This document shows, piece by piece, positions 25,266-34,105 of a stretch of 64,000 nucleotides of DNA. The DNA lies in the NCBI RefSeq assembly GCF_003987015.1, contig NZ_PIPQ01000002.1:1-64000 (forward strand), in the 5' to 3' direction. The stretch is from Aliidiomarina taiwanensis (lineage in GTDB: Bacteria > Pseudomonadota > Gammaproteobacteria > Enterobacterales > Alteromonadaceae). Every line of letters starts with the position of its first letter. Position 1 is the first letter of the stretch. Made by a program: the position numbers and the translations under genes. The notes under the pieces were generated by a model that did no database searches, was not told the DNA's origin, and saw only the letters and a program-made list of their open reading frames with translations.

Positions 25266-27176
25266 ATGCCTTTAAAATACACCGCATTACCTAATGATAA
25301 ATTTACGTGGAGTGTCACTGCCTATGGGCAGCTCCGCTCCTCTATTAAAACTCCTGACGCGCCCTCGCTTGATATTCAGCTCCTAGCTCAAGAAACTGGA
25401 GAGCAACGGATTGTACAAATCGGTCTGTTTGATGCGCTCGAAATTCCCATCGGGAGTTATTGGAGAGGGCAAAAGAGAGTCCGTTATCCAGACCAAAATC
25501 AGGTAGTCACTAAAACATTCAAACTAGAAATTACAGAACTTAACGAGAGCAGCTTCATAAAGGCTTACAGCAAGGACCAGGAGGCTGAAGAGCTAGCTTG
25601 GAATAGAGCGCTTGAACGCGCCCAAGAGCAGCAAGTCGCAGCACCATCATCCAGGCCAAATCGCTATGTAATCCCGCCCCAAATATTAAAAGTGAATAAA
25701 AGGCTAGCTGGAACAAACTATCTTGATGTGACAGCAGTGAATGGGACTCAGGTGCTTATTCCTTCATTGACCATATTTCTTCGCATGTATGGAGCTTCAA
25801 AAAGTTTTAAGGAGTACTTTTTAAACTACAAGTTACAGTTTGCTCTTGGAAAAATGATTTTCCCTGTCGACCTAAACAAGTTGGAAAACCGTCCTGATCC
25901 GAGTGATTATGTAATCGGGTTGAGCAAAGAAATGTATGACGATGATTCACCATTTATTCACCAGTTGCTCGAGGCTGATTACTTCAAAGGTGTGCATCGT
26001 TTTATCCGACATCAACTCAATACCCAGCTTAAGTACGGTGTATACCTCAAGGTCCCAATGTGGTTTAAAGGAACGATGCGATTGCAGGTTAGAGGTGTGC
26101 CATATACTACTGAATGTGGAAAAGCGCGCTTTCTTGTTTACGACATACTAGGTCTATCTTACCCCAGCTTTCCAACGTTCTTCCTTGATAGGAGCAATAC
26201 CACCTATACCAATGATGATGACATTAACGATGAGGGCGACGATAAGCCACCTGGGTGGAATGGTCCTTATGGGTATCCACATGACGGGAAAGAAGACGAG
26301 CGTGACTCGCAATATCCACCTGGCCATAACGCAGGTATGGTCTCATATTCGGCTCCACCGATTTCAATTTTAGGAGCTAAGCCGGAAATAACTAAAGCGA
26401 TTCGAAAGTCTAAAGTGACTGGTGGGCGACCAGACAAAGAGCACTACGGGGTGGGGTATGAATCGACAAGTACCTCCGAAGCATTCTCAGACAATGATGA
26501 CATTGCAAAAGCTAGAGAGCAGCAAGAGCCGCAAAAAGACGATGATTCGAAGAAGGCATCTGCAAACGGCAAAAGGCTTACCAAAGACGTTATAGGCCTT
26601 CTTGAGAAGGCATTAGAAAGCTTGCACGGCATTGGTGCTCTCTGCGATTTTCAGTATATCGGTGGAACCGAAGGCGACTACTACTTAACTAAGAGCTTTC
26701 AGGCGCTCGAATTTTCCGGCGAGGTATCCGATGTTTGGTCGTATCATGGCAAAGATCCGAATGACCGACGATTATTGGTGGTTGCTAAACTAACCTTGAA
26801 CGGCGGAGAAGAGGTCTTCGTCTGTGAAATTCAACCTCGAATCAACCGAAAAGGAAACTCAGATGGCAATCTAAAAGGCTGCGTTTTCCTTGGGCTACCT
26901 ACCGGCTTTGGTTCAGAAGAGCTTGATACACTTATCGCATCTTTAGTTCTCAGCAAGGGAGTGTGGAGCAAAGTGCCGCTAAGAAACACTGGTCCGCGAT
27001 ATCCATATCGACACGTTGGCAGCCCCACAGAAGCCATGATGGCTCGCTCTATAATAGCTGCCATTACCAAGTTACCGGGCATGCGTAGGCGCGCGAAGGA
27101 TAAGAAAAAACAAAAAAAGGCTCAGGTGATGCAAACGCCTGAAAAAGGCAGTCTCAATCCACGTGGTTGGGTTTGA
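25266..27176 (+). CDS. tnsE: TnsE-like transposition target-selection protein
   Basis: The frame can be read from 25164 (TTG), but AAGGAA precedes the ATG at 25266 (MPLKYTALPNDKF), giving 636 residues. By eye the layout follows Tn7 TnsE: a central TVLIPSLTIFLRMYG-type segment, then MRLQVRGVPYT and FLVYDILGL (Tn7: a WKLHVKG and VEEIVGLE pair). A low-complexity acidic linker follows, then a C-terminal domain with LLVVAKLTLNGGEEVFVCEI. TnsE directs Tn7 to replicating or mobile DNA through DNA 3' ends and the sliding clamp. It is longer than Tn7 TnsE (538) and converges with the tns operon, overlapping it by 23 bp. The lysine-rich tail is unusual. Confidence 0.55.
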   Translation: MPLKYTALPNDKFTWSVTAYGQLRSSIKTPDAPSLDIQLLAQETGEQRIVQIGLFDALEIPIGSYWRGQKRVRYPDQNQVVTKTFKLEITELNESSFIKAYSKDQEAEELAWNRALERAQEQQVAAPSSRPNRYVIPPQILKVNKRLAGTNYLDVTAVNGTQVLIPSLTIFLRMYGASKSFKEYFLNYKLQFALGKMIFPVDLNKLENRPDPSDYVIGLSKEMYDDDSPFIHQLLEADYFKGVHRFIRHQLNTQLKYGVYLKVPMWFKGTMRLQVRGVPYTTECGKARFLVYDILGLSYPSFPTFFLDRSNTTYTNDDDINDEGDDKPPGWNGPYGYPHDGKEDERDSQYPPGHNAGMVSYSAPPISILGAKPEITKAIRKSKVTGGRPDKEHYGVGYESTSTSEAFSDNDDIAKAREQQEPQKDDDSKKASANGKRLTKDVIGLLEKALESLHGIGALCDFQYIGGTEGDYYLTKSFQALEFSGEVSDVWSYHGKDPNDRRLLVVAKLTLNGGEEVFVCEIQPRINRKGNSDGNLKGCVFLGLPTGFGSEELDTLIASLVLSKGVWSKVPLRNTGPRYPYRHVGSPTEAMMARSIIAAITKLPGMRRRAKDKKKQKKAQVMQTPEKGSLNPRGWV

Positions 27177-28599
27177 GCGCTAAGATGTAACTGAAGCCTT
27201 GTATTCTGACTTCCCATCCAGTTTTCGCATCGCCATAGACATGCTTCATCGTCACCTGCGGCAGTAGTGACTTTGGAACGCCGTGCAAGTAATTAAGAGC
27301 GGCATGAATTACTTTGATAGGAGGGCGTTTTTCTTCCTGTATTGGTTGTCGTAGATACGCCTTTAAAATGGACTTGCTGGATGTTTTAAATCGTTTCCGT
27401 TTTGCAGTTATAGGTGCTCTAGGTCCGTTAAAGAAAACAAGGAATCCGGTAAGAGAGGCTTCAAGTCCGGGATAATGCCTTAAAAACTCTGAAACGGAAT
27501 CTTCACTGAGCTGCCTGTTGCAGCGCTTTAGGTACGTAGTAAAAGAGACAACAGCGCTCAACTGCTGCTTGAGTGTTCGTAATTTTATCTCGTTGCGCTC
27601 GATTCGAGTCCGACAATGTTTTGCATAGTGCTGAGCTTCTTTTGAGAGTGGATAGGGGCTCGGCTGGTAAATATATTCTAAATGCTTGTAAATAGAGCGC
27701 CATGTTGACACGTCCGCAAGCACTTCAGCGGGAATGATTTTACCGAGGGACTCATAGAATAAGCGAGCATACCCATCTTTTCGAAGTAGCTCTTTGTCAA
27801 GCGGCGCAAGCAAGTGCGGGCTTAGAAACCAGTCATCAGGGCTCTCATCAACGACTTTAAAAAAAGAGTGAAATCTATTCACGCTCACTGATGCTTTTAG
27901 TAGCGTTGTATGAGAAAGAAGCCACTCTGCAAACGCGATGATATCGTGCTGAGTACTCTTTTGTTCATACAGGTGTATCGCTATTTGCGCTTTACTTCGG
28001 GTTAGCTTCCTAAGGTAGCAATCCCGGCAACGCAAGCCTACACCTGCAGGGTAATCATTGGCGCAATCAGGGCAGGGTATCAAACCAAGCCGGTAACACT
28101 TGCTACATAAATGATGTCCATCCTTTTCTTTTAACGGGTGTCTTGCTCTACCGCATAATTCACATGGGTTGTAATAAGCACTAATGCAGCTTTTACAGAT
28201 AGCTTCGGTGACACCAAACTCAAGTGCTTTAGCTAAATGCGCGCTGAGCTTGCCACACCGAGGGCATGCCTTCTCTGTTTTGAAATGAGGCGCGCATGTA
28301 TTACAGACAGGCTTGTCTTTGAAGTAGCAGCCAATAGGGTAATTTGTACGATGGCAACGAAAACATGGAATCATCTTTGGGCGGCAGGCTCGGCAGTATG
28401 CAAAGTCTTGCTTTGGATGAATACGATATCCCTGCCCACACGCCTGGCATTCTTTCCTTATGAATACTCGGGTATAACACGCGCAGCAAAATCCATCGCC
28501 TTTATAGATGCTATGAAATGTCGCCGTCAAACGCCCGCATTCTCCACAACGTTTCTGAGCAGGCTGCGGTTTAAAGCAGTTGTTGAGCTCACTTGTCAT
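27154..28599 (-). CDS. Transposition accessory protein with twelve CxxC pairs (TniE/TnsF position)
   Basis: The first 200 of 481 residues hold twelve CxxC pairs (CGEC, CCAC, CQAC, CRAC, CFRC, CNTC, CPRC, CKSC, CELC, CSKC, CPDC, CRDC), enough for six zinc ribbons. The rest is helical; residues about 340-400 (LKQQLSAVVSFTTYLKR) look like the DNA-binding helical domain of tyrosine recombinases, a weak impression. The gene is the fifth of the tns operon and starts inside the end of tniQ. Tn6022/AbaR elements also have a fifth gene here (tniE). It probably helps TniQ recognise the comM target or controls insertion; the zinc array suggests DNA binding. Confidence 0.65.
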   Translation of the reverse strand: MTSELNNCFKPQPAQKRCGECGRLTATFHSIYKGDGFCCACYTRVFIRKECQACGQGYRIHPKQDFAYCRACRPKMIPCFRCHRTNYPIGCYFKDKPVCNTCAPHFKTEKACPRCGKLSAHLAKALEFGVTEAICKSCISAYYNPCELCGRARHPLKEKDGHHLCSKCYRLGLIPCPDCANDYPAGVGLRCRDCYLRKLTRSKAQIAIHLYEQKSTQHDIIAFAEWLLSHTTLLKASVSVNRFHSFFKVVDESPDDWFLSPHLLAPLDKELLRKDGYARLFYESLGKIIPAEVLADVSTWRSIYKHLEYIYQPSPYPLSKEAQHYAKHCRTRIERNEIKLRTLKQQLSAVVSFTTYLKRCNRQLSEDSVSEFLRHYPGLEASLTGFLVFFNGPRAPITAKRKRFKTSSKSILKAYLRQPIQEEKRPPIKVIHAALNYLHGVPKSLLPQVTMKHVYGDAKTGWEVRIQGFSYILALKPNHVD

Positions 28600-29731
28600 C
28601 TGCGCGAATACTCTTATGTAAGATTTTAATAAGGCGCTGCGTCGCTTCTAATGAGCGTGGCTCTGGCCATCTTATAGACGCATCTCTTTGCCTTAGTCGC
28701 ACGCGCTGATGTGTTGGAAGCTGCTTTGAGATGCGAAGGATTTTGTTTGATAGCTCGGTTTTGTCCTTGAGGAAGGCGGATTGCGTCACGCCAGTCTCGA
28801 TGAGCAGATCAACAAGTGAAGAGTCCTTCAACGACATGAGCTTAAAGGCGGCAGTAAGCAATGCGTGTCGGTCCTTTATGGATAACTCTGTAAAACAAAT
28901 AGAGCAAAGTGGGCTGCGAGTATCGTTTGCAATGTTAATGAACGTGTGAAGTGGAGAGTTATGCATATTTCGTTTAGAAGCGAGGGATTGGCGAATCAAC
29001 TTAATCAGGAATTTTAACGTCGTAAAATCTTGCGCAACCGGCTCTTTAGCATAGAGCGCTTCAATCAGTTGTCCTTGGGTCTCATGGCTTTGTTTTGATG
29101 CAACAGCTTGGTTGCTTACAGCGGTTAAGTCGCCGTGGCAAGATGTGCAGTAGCGTAGGCTTTTACTCGAAAGGGTGTGCCGAGATAGGTTGACAGCATA
29201 ATGACAATGTGGACAAGCCTCACTCAGAATCGTTTTATGGGTTGGACAGGTGGTCACCCATGAGAAACGCCAAGACTTTCGCATATATGGAATAGCATCT
29301 TCGGCCAAGCAGTGCGGGCAAAAAGCAAAACTTGATTGGCGTGAACGATTCCGATGGCTAAGTGATGTCACCCAGTACCAGCGCTGCTGCGGATTAAGGG
29401 GTGAGAGACTCATTTGCCGAGCCCAAGGGGTAAGCGTGACGTGATAAAGTAAATCGCGGTGAATTTGAATCTCTTGACTGAGCTCTTCTAATCGCTGGTT
29501 TGGGAGCCAGCGATCAATATCTCTTGTCCATACTCGCCAGTGGCCCCAGATAATTCGTCCAATCGCGAGTGGCTCTATCGCGTGTCGAAGCCCTGCCCGA
29601 ATAAGCCAAGATGATAGCGCCTCATCGGGCAGTAACTCTGTATGAATGTGCCACGAATTTATTGAAAGGTTGCTGAGTTCAATGCTTGTTATACATTGAT
29701 ATTTCGCATGCCTTGTGTCGGCGTATGCCAT
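28589..29731 (-). CDS. tniQ: TniQ/TnsD-family target-recognition protein
   Basis: The 380-residue protein has the TniQ opening (LLPDEALSSWLIRAGLRH) and the zinc-finger segment FAFCPHCLAED, CPTHKTILSEACPHC and YCTSCHG at about 130-200. In Tn7-like elements TniQ/TnsD binds the attachment site and recruits TnsC. Here the insertion is in comM, so this protein is the likely reader of the conserved comM sequence. The ATG at 29731 overlaps the tnsC end by 43 bp; the true start may be a later non-ATG codon, since homology begins near residue 28. It overlaps the zinc-cluster gene by 11 bp. Confidence 0.88.
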   Translation of the reverse strand: MAYADTRHAKYQCITSIELSNLSINSWHIHTELLPDEALSSWLIRAGLRHAIEPLAIGRIIWGHWRVWTRDIDRWLPNQRLEELSQEIQIHRDLLYHVTLTPWARQMSLSPLNPQQRWYWVTSLSHRNRSRQSSFAFCPHCLAEDAIPYMRKSWRFSWVTTCPTHKTILSEACPHCHYAVNLSRHTLSSKSLRYCTSCHGDLTAVSNQAVASKQSHETQGQLIEALYAKEPVAQDFTTLKFLIKLIRQSLASKRNMHNSPLHTFINIANDTRSPLCSICFTELSIKDRHALLTAAFKLMSLKDSSLVDLLIETGVTQSAFLKDKTELSNKILRISKQLPTHQRVRLRQRDASIRWPEPRSLEATQRLIKILHKSIRADDK

Positions 29732-30573
29732 CGGTGTTTGCTCAGAACGCTCATGTCGATTTGCTCACGACCCGTTCTAATAGCATCGGTTGCACACAAT
29801 TTCAGTAGCTCATGTATGTTGCCGATGATTCCCTGAGAGATGCTCAGTATCAACTTCGCTTTTTCTAGCTCACTAAGCTTTGATTCTTTGCGAAGTGGAA
29901 GCCCGCGCTCAAAGCTCAGTAGTAATTGCTGAAATTCTTTACCCATTTTCCAGTTTGGCAGCGAAATGACAGAGAATCTACTGGAATGCTGGGAGTCAGT
30001 TTGAATCACTTGAACGGCTTCTTTGGTACCAGCGGCAATGACAGAGATTTTTATCTTGTTAGTTAGGTACTTTATCTCGTTCATCACTTGTCTTTGTAAC
30101 TTTGGGGTACCGGTCAGAAGCGAGTGAAACTCATCTATCATGAGAATTCTTACGTTACATTCGCGTAGCACATCCACCGCTTGTTGCTGAAGCTCAATAA
30201 GGGGTTGGCTTGGCCTAAATGGCGAATGAAACTGTTGAAGTATTTCGGTGTATAGCTGCTTTGGATTGGCTTGTGATGTTTCTATTTTCACAACGGGAAT
30301 TTGGTATTCATCCTCATTGAGATTCGAGGGTGGGTGCTGCTCTAGAAAACGCTCTAAGATAGATGATTTTCCATTATTCGGGTTGCCGGTGACGAGCAGT
30401 GAGCGCATACGGGTCTGTTGAGGGTAGTTATATAAATCCTCCATCTCCCGTAGGACATTTTTGGCTGTAGGATACGCTATCCACCGTGGCGCCTTTATAA
30501 AGTGTATTCGCTGCTCATCGGGCAACGCTGCAATCGGTCTGTATTTTTCACTTAAATGGGCAAAGGTGCTCAA
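29689..30573 (-). CDS. tnsC: TnsC/TniB AAA+ transposition regulator
   Basis: The 294-residue protein has Walker A GNPNNGKS (63-70) and Walker B VRILMIDEFHSLL (from about 142), characteristic of the TniB/TnsC ATPases that polymerise on target DNA and link the target selector to the transposase. The start is TTG at 30573 with GAGGA upstream, three bases after the tnsB stop. Length is typical of TniB and shorter than Tn7 TnsC (555). It is the third gene of tnsA-B-C-tniQ. Confidence 0.92.
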   Translation of the reverse strand: MSTFAHLSEKYRPIAALPDEQRIHFIKAPRWIAYPTAKNVLREMEDLYNYPQQTRMRSLLVTGNPNNGKSSILERFLEQHPPSNLNEDEYQIPVVKIETSQANPKQLYTEILQQFHSPFRPSQPLIELQQQAVDVLRECNVRILMIDEFHSLLTGTPKLQRQVMNEIKYLTNKIKISVIAAGTKEAVQVIQTDSQHSSRFSVISLPNWKMGKEFQQLLLSFERGLPLRKESKLSELEKAKLILSISQGIIGNIHELLKLCATDAIRTGREQIDMSVLSKHRWHTPTQGMRNINV

Positions 30574-30576
30574 GCT

Positions 30577-32493
30577 TTAATCCTCGTCAAATGGTTCAAG
30601 TTCATCTAAATTGTCATCGGATACCACGTCTCCATCGTACTCATAATCTGGTGGTTTCGAGGAGTCATCTTTTTCTTTAGAAAGTAATCCAGCGGGTGTT
30701 TCTCCTATTGCATGATTCTTTCGCTGTTGCTGTTTTCGTCGCGCCTTTTTCGTTTCTTTCATCGAAGACTCCACGATAGTGCGCATTTCTTCAATGCCTC
30801 TTCGAACTTCATGAATATTTCTCGGATCGGAGCCTTGTTGTTTAACATGCTTGCGGGCTTCTTCAAGTTCCCATTTGCTCATTTCGGGTAGACTTTGATC
30901 TGCAAAGGGCACCTCAAAGTAGGCTCTTAACTCCGGCTCGAAAAACCAAATTTTGGAGATATTTCTCGGATCGCGTCGGAAGATAAACTTTTTCGGGTTT
31001 TTCGAATTATCCTCTCGAAATCCAATCCACCGATCAATGATGGGTGCGTAGTACCGGACTCCATCAATCGAAACGCCGTTCTTTTGAATGGTTCGTTCGT
31101 AAAGCGGCATAAAGTCCAATTCGACAGTGAGAGGATCTTCCGGGATTGCCGGCATGCCACTACCGCCGTCTTGCCAAATTGCGTTTTCCCACATCTTAAT
31201 GGGAGCCATACCGATAGAAGAATGAACCTTGTTGTGGTAGTAGCGCACAATGAGGTTCGCAAGCCAAACCTCAAGCTCTGAGAATGTCATCGCCGCATAT
31301 TTTTCTGACTTGTAATCACCTTTCGTTTTTACATCGCTAAACGTGGTTCCGGGTAAGTCATGTACATGCTTCATAAAGCTGCCCAGTAAACGTTCGATGT
31401 GTCCGCCGTACTGAGCCTCTCTAACAGGTCTAAATTCGAGATTAATATCATATTCAAGACATGCGCGACGTAATGTCTCTGTTCTGAAGTCCGCACCGTT
31501 ATCAACGTGAATCTTTCCTGGGAACCCAAATACGTCCCAAGCAGTATCGGTAATGCCGTGCTTATGTAACCACGCTGTCTTTGGAAGTATCGAGTGGGAA
31601 ATACACATGGCTACTGAGTTTGCATTTGGTGCTTCAAGCCCAATGTAATAGCCCGTGATGCAGCGCGAAAAGATATCGATAGCGACCGTAATCCATGGGC
31701 GGCCAATGGGCTGCCTGGACTCATCGTCGACAATAATTAAATCGACGGGCGTGTGGTCTATTTGAATGACCGCTAGAGGATAATCTGCATCGGGGAACTT
31801 ACCTGCAGCTGGCTTAAGCTCATTCTTATATTTGTCGTTCATACCGCGGCGTGTAAGGACCTGTTTGGCAGAAAGTTTATTTATTCTGCGGCGGACAGTA
31901 GCGGCATGTGGCTTGGGGAGATTTAACTTTTCACACTGAATCTCAACTTCCAAAATAGTTTTATTGATGCTGTATCTACGCTTGCTCAGATAGACTCGGT
32001 TAATCGCATCGTCAACGACTTCAATGATGCGTGGGTCGAGTCGTGTTTTATCACTTCTCCAGCCGCGCTTTTTTTCGACTAACGCTGAAATGACGCCTTG
32101 CCCTTTGAATTTCTTTAACCAACGATAAATGGAAGCAACACCGACTTTAGTTTCTTCTGCTCGCGCTTCGGCATCGGCTAATGTGACTCTGCCGAGTGCC
32201 AATAGAGGCTTAATAATCTCATAGCGTTTAATGGCATTGTTGTACGCCTCAGAATCGATTGCGTGTAAGTCACTGTATAGTTGCGTTTCGGGAGAGTCCC
32301 CCTCATACGCTTCTAATTCGGTTAGATTTACAGCGATACTCTTACCGGACTCAATGCTTTTACAGACTACGCGCTCGCTGGAGAGAAAATCCTTGATGAT
32401 ATGAAGTTCACCATCAAGACTAACGGGTAGTCCGGGCCTTAGAAAAAGTTTGCCACGTTTCGGAGCATTTCCTTCAAGCTTCTTATTCTCCAT
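30577..32493 (-). CDS. tnsB: TnsB transposase (DDE, retroviral integrase fold)
   Basis: TnsB binds the transposon ends and joins their 3' strands to target DNA. The frame is open from a GTG at 32505; GAGG lies six bases before the ATG at 32493 (MENKKLEG), my chosen start (638 residues). Helix-turn-helix regions precede the catalytic core (VGVASIYRWLKKFKG and the following region). The DDE triad is D246 (IQIDHTP), D331 (HVDNGADF) and E367 (GGHIERLL), with 35 residues between the last two. The C-terminal part carries the beta-barrel and a basic/acidic tail. It overlaps the tnsA end by 11 bp. Confidence 0.95.
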   Translation of the reverse strand: MENKKLEGNAPKRGKLFLRPGLPVSLDGELHIIKDFLSSERVVCKSIESGKSIAVNLTELEAYEGDSPETQLYSDLHAIDSEAYNNAIKRYEIIKPLLALGRVTLADAEARAEETKVGVASIYRWLKKFKGQGVISALVEKKRGWRSDKTRLDPRIIEVVDDAINRVYLSKRRYSINKTILEVEIQCEKLNLPKPHAATVRRRINKLSAKQVLTRRGMNDKYKNELKPAAGKFPDADYPLAVIQIDHTPVDLIIVDDESRQPIGRPWITVAIDIFSRCITGYYIGLEAPNANSVAMCISHSILPKTAWLHKHGITDTAWDVFGFPGKIHVDNGADFRTETLRRACLEYDINLEFRPVREAQYGGHIERLLGSFMKHVHDLPGTTFSDVKTKGDYKSEKYAAMTFSELEVWLANLIVRYYHNKVHSSIGMAPIKMWENAIWQDGGSGMPAIPEDPLTVELDFMPLYERTIQKNGVSIDGVRYYAPIIDRWIGFREDNSKNPKKFIFRRDPRNISKIWFFEPELRAYFEVPFADQSLPEMSKWELEEARKHVKQQGSDPRNIHEVRRGIEEMRTIVESSMKETKKARRKQQQRKNHAIGETPAGLLSKEKDDSSKPPDYEYDGDVVSDDNLDELEPFDED

Positions 32494-33190
32494 AAACATC
32501 CTCACTGGCGTTTACCCACACCGTTGTATCAAGATTAAGGGGGTCGTTTAAATCACATTCAAGTATACCCATGGCAAGCAAATGCCAGACTTGAGTTAAG
32601 GCCAAAGCTCTTCTATCAAACGAGGTGTAGAGACTCTCAACAACATCTCGAACAGTGGCGAACTCGAATAGCTCTACTTGCTCGGTGATAAGATTAAGCT
32701 CTTCTGGACGATGCGCTTTCATATAGGGTTTTAATCGGTACCGGCTCAGGAACTTCATATTGTCGAGTACTTGTGTTCGGATGAGTCGTTCATCAAATAT
32801 ATGAAATATCATTCCCTCTGACTTAGCGAAATGCATAGCAGCTTTGAATTTGGGCTTCCACTTTTTGAAGTTTCGGCGTAATTCCGCCCGCGGTTTAACC
32901 TCAACGAGGAGTGGCTTAACCTCTGAGAATGAACGAATACTCTCCGTCGAATCAAACTGAACGAGAAAGTCCGGCGTGTAGCGGTACCTATTGCCGTTAC
33001 TGTGCTGATAGCTGAGCTCAACAGGCTGTGGGATTATATTGGAAACACTAGAGTTAGCTTCCATAATGGTAAGGAAATCCCGCTCTAGAGTGGATTCATA
33101 GGGAATCGAATCTAGGCCTCTAAAGCTGTAAAAACCTGACAAGCTCAGTCTAGTCGGTTTGATTTTTCGTTGCTGAACATACTTTGGCAT
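32483..33190 (-). CDS. tnsA: TnsA endonuclease
   Basis: TnsA cuts the 5' strands at the transposon ends, making transposition cut-and-paste. The 235-residue protein has the restriction-endonuclease-like core E36 (STLERDFL), D74 (YTPDFLV) and E97-x-K99 (LLVEVKP), followed by a C-terminal helical domain (TQVWHLLAMGILECDL) that contacts TnsC/TnsB. The ATG at 33190 lies three bases from the innermost right-end TnsB repeat. I see no clear ribosome site, and the promoter must be inside the transposon end. TnsB binding could therefore repress the operon. Confidence 0.93.
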   Translation of the reverse strand: MPKYVQQRKIKPTRLSLSGFYSFRGLDSIPYESTLERDFLTIMEANSSVSNIIPQPVELSYQHSNGNRYRYTPDFLVQFDSTESIRSFSEVKPLLVEVKPRAELRRNFKKWKPKFKAAMHFAKSEGMIFHIFDERLIRTQVLDNMKFLSRYRLKPYMKAHRPEELNLITEQVELFEFATVRDVVESLYTSFDRRALALTQVWHLLAMGILECDLNDPLNLDTTVWVNASEDVYGE

Positions 33191-33192
33191 GC

Positions 33193-33327
33193 ATTATCAC
33201 TTATTTTGTGCACTTAGAAACCCATAATCATTTATTTTGCTAGATTTGTTATCATCTATTTTGCAAAAATAGCTACAGAGAGAGCGAACTACTGTAGTTA
33301 GATTATCATTTATTTTGCAATCTTACA
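33193..33327. repeat. Right transposon end with four TnsB-type binding repeats
   Basis: Four copies of a motif close to TTATCATTTATTTTGC occur at 33193-33210, 33224-33240, 33248-33265 and 33301-33320. The element ends ...CTTACA at 33327. The outermost copy is inverted relative to the left-end copies, making the 26-bp terminal repeat. Four sites on the tnsA side match the right end of Tn7. Confidence 0.9.
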
Positions 33328-33332
33328 GGGGC
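33328..33332. repeat. Target site duplication GGGGC, right copy
   Basis: This is an exact copy of 1440-1444, directly after the terminal ACA of the transposon. The comM frame resumes with TCT ATT CCA (S-I-P) at 33333. Confidence 0.95.
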
Positions 33333-34019
33333 TCTATTCCAAGGCCGGGTGAAATAACCTTGGCCCACCGTGGCATTTTATTCCTTGACGAGCTAACAGA
33401 AATGCCTCGGCATGTGTTGGACTCGCTCCGCGAGCCATTAGAGTCGGGGCGGGTGTTTATAAGCCGCGCTAAGCAACAAACCGAGTACCCGGCGCGGTTC
33501 CAATTGATTTGCGCCTTAAATCCGTCGCCTTGTGGACAGTTTGACGGTGATATAGCCTCGGCACGGGCAACGCCTGACCAAATTTTGAAATACTTAGGTC
33601 GCCTTTCGGGGCCGTTTTTAGACAGAATTGACTTGCAGGTTGAAGTGCCACGCCAGCCTGAAGTGCTTCGACATGGTCCGAGCGGCACGACAGCAACGCC
33701 TTCAGAAACAACTGCGGCCTTAGCAGAGCAGGTTGCAGTGGCAAGAAGACGACAATATCAGCGGCAAGGCTGTTTAAACAGTGAGCTCGATGTCAATAAG
33801 TTACAGCAGGTATGTACGTTAAGCTCAGGTAACCACGACTTTCTCGTGACAGCCATTGAGAAGCTGCAGCTATCCCATAGGGCGTACCACCGCACCTTAC
33901 GCTTAGCGCGAACCATAGCTGATTTATCGGAACAAAAAGATATTCAACGGGCACATGTGGCGGAAGCCATGAGCTACCGTGCGCTCGACACGCTGCTAAC
34001 ACGGCTAAAAGAACTATAG
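33333..34019 (+). pseudogene. comM: comM (yifB) 3' part, separated by the transposon
   Basis: The segment encodes the last 228 residues of ComM. It resumes at SIPRPGEITLAHRG, followed by the Walker B segment ILFLDELTEMP and the C-terminal Mg-chelatase domain ending YRALDTLLTRLKEL. A TTG inside the transposon end at 33315 is in frame, so a short product could be made, but it would lack Walker A. It is downstream of the tns right end with no evident promoter of its own. Confidence 0.95.
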
Positions 34020-34105
34020 GGAAATGAACCTTTGTTGAGTTGGTGCATCTGTTATACAGTGGTTTTCACTCGGTCTTTTTGCTCGCTACTTATAATAGGT
34101 GCTTC

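Larger units (their letters stand above)
1445..33327. mobile_element. Tn7-like transposon inserted in comM, 31,883 bp, carrying defence genes
   Basis: The ends are TGTGAGATTGCAAAATAAAT on the left and, reverse-complemented, TGTAAGATTGCAAAATAAAT on the right. The match extends to 26 bp with one mismatch. They end in TGT/ACA as Tn7 does, and exact GGGGC duplications flank them. The right arm encodes TnsA, TnsB, TnsC and TniQ plus two accessory proteins (zinc-cluster and TnsE-like). Insertion in comM with this gene order resembles the Tn6022/AbaR group known from Acinetobacter; that kinship is inferred from family knowledge. The cargo includes a Wadjet-like operon, an McrBC-like restriction operon with two methyltransferases, an ImmA/beta/sce7726 cluster, an NdpA-like pair and csrA. 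Both ends and all core transposition genes look intact, so the element may still be mobile. Confidence 0.95.

Noticed and set aside
155-33327. CRISPR array or guide-directed Tn7-like (CAST) system
   Set aside because: No regularly spaced repeats and no cas genes are present; target choice here is better explained by TniQ.
33315-34019. The 3' comM fragment as a functional gene starting at TTG 33315
   Set aside because: It lacks Walker A and the N-terminal domain, and the start codon lies in the transposon end; it is the severed tail of comM.
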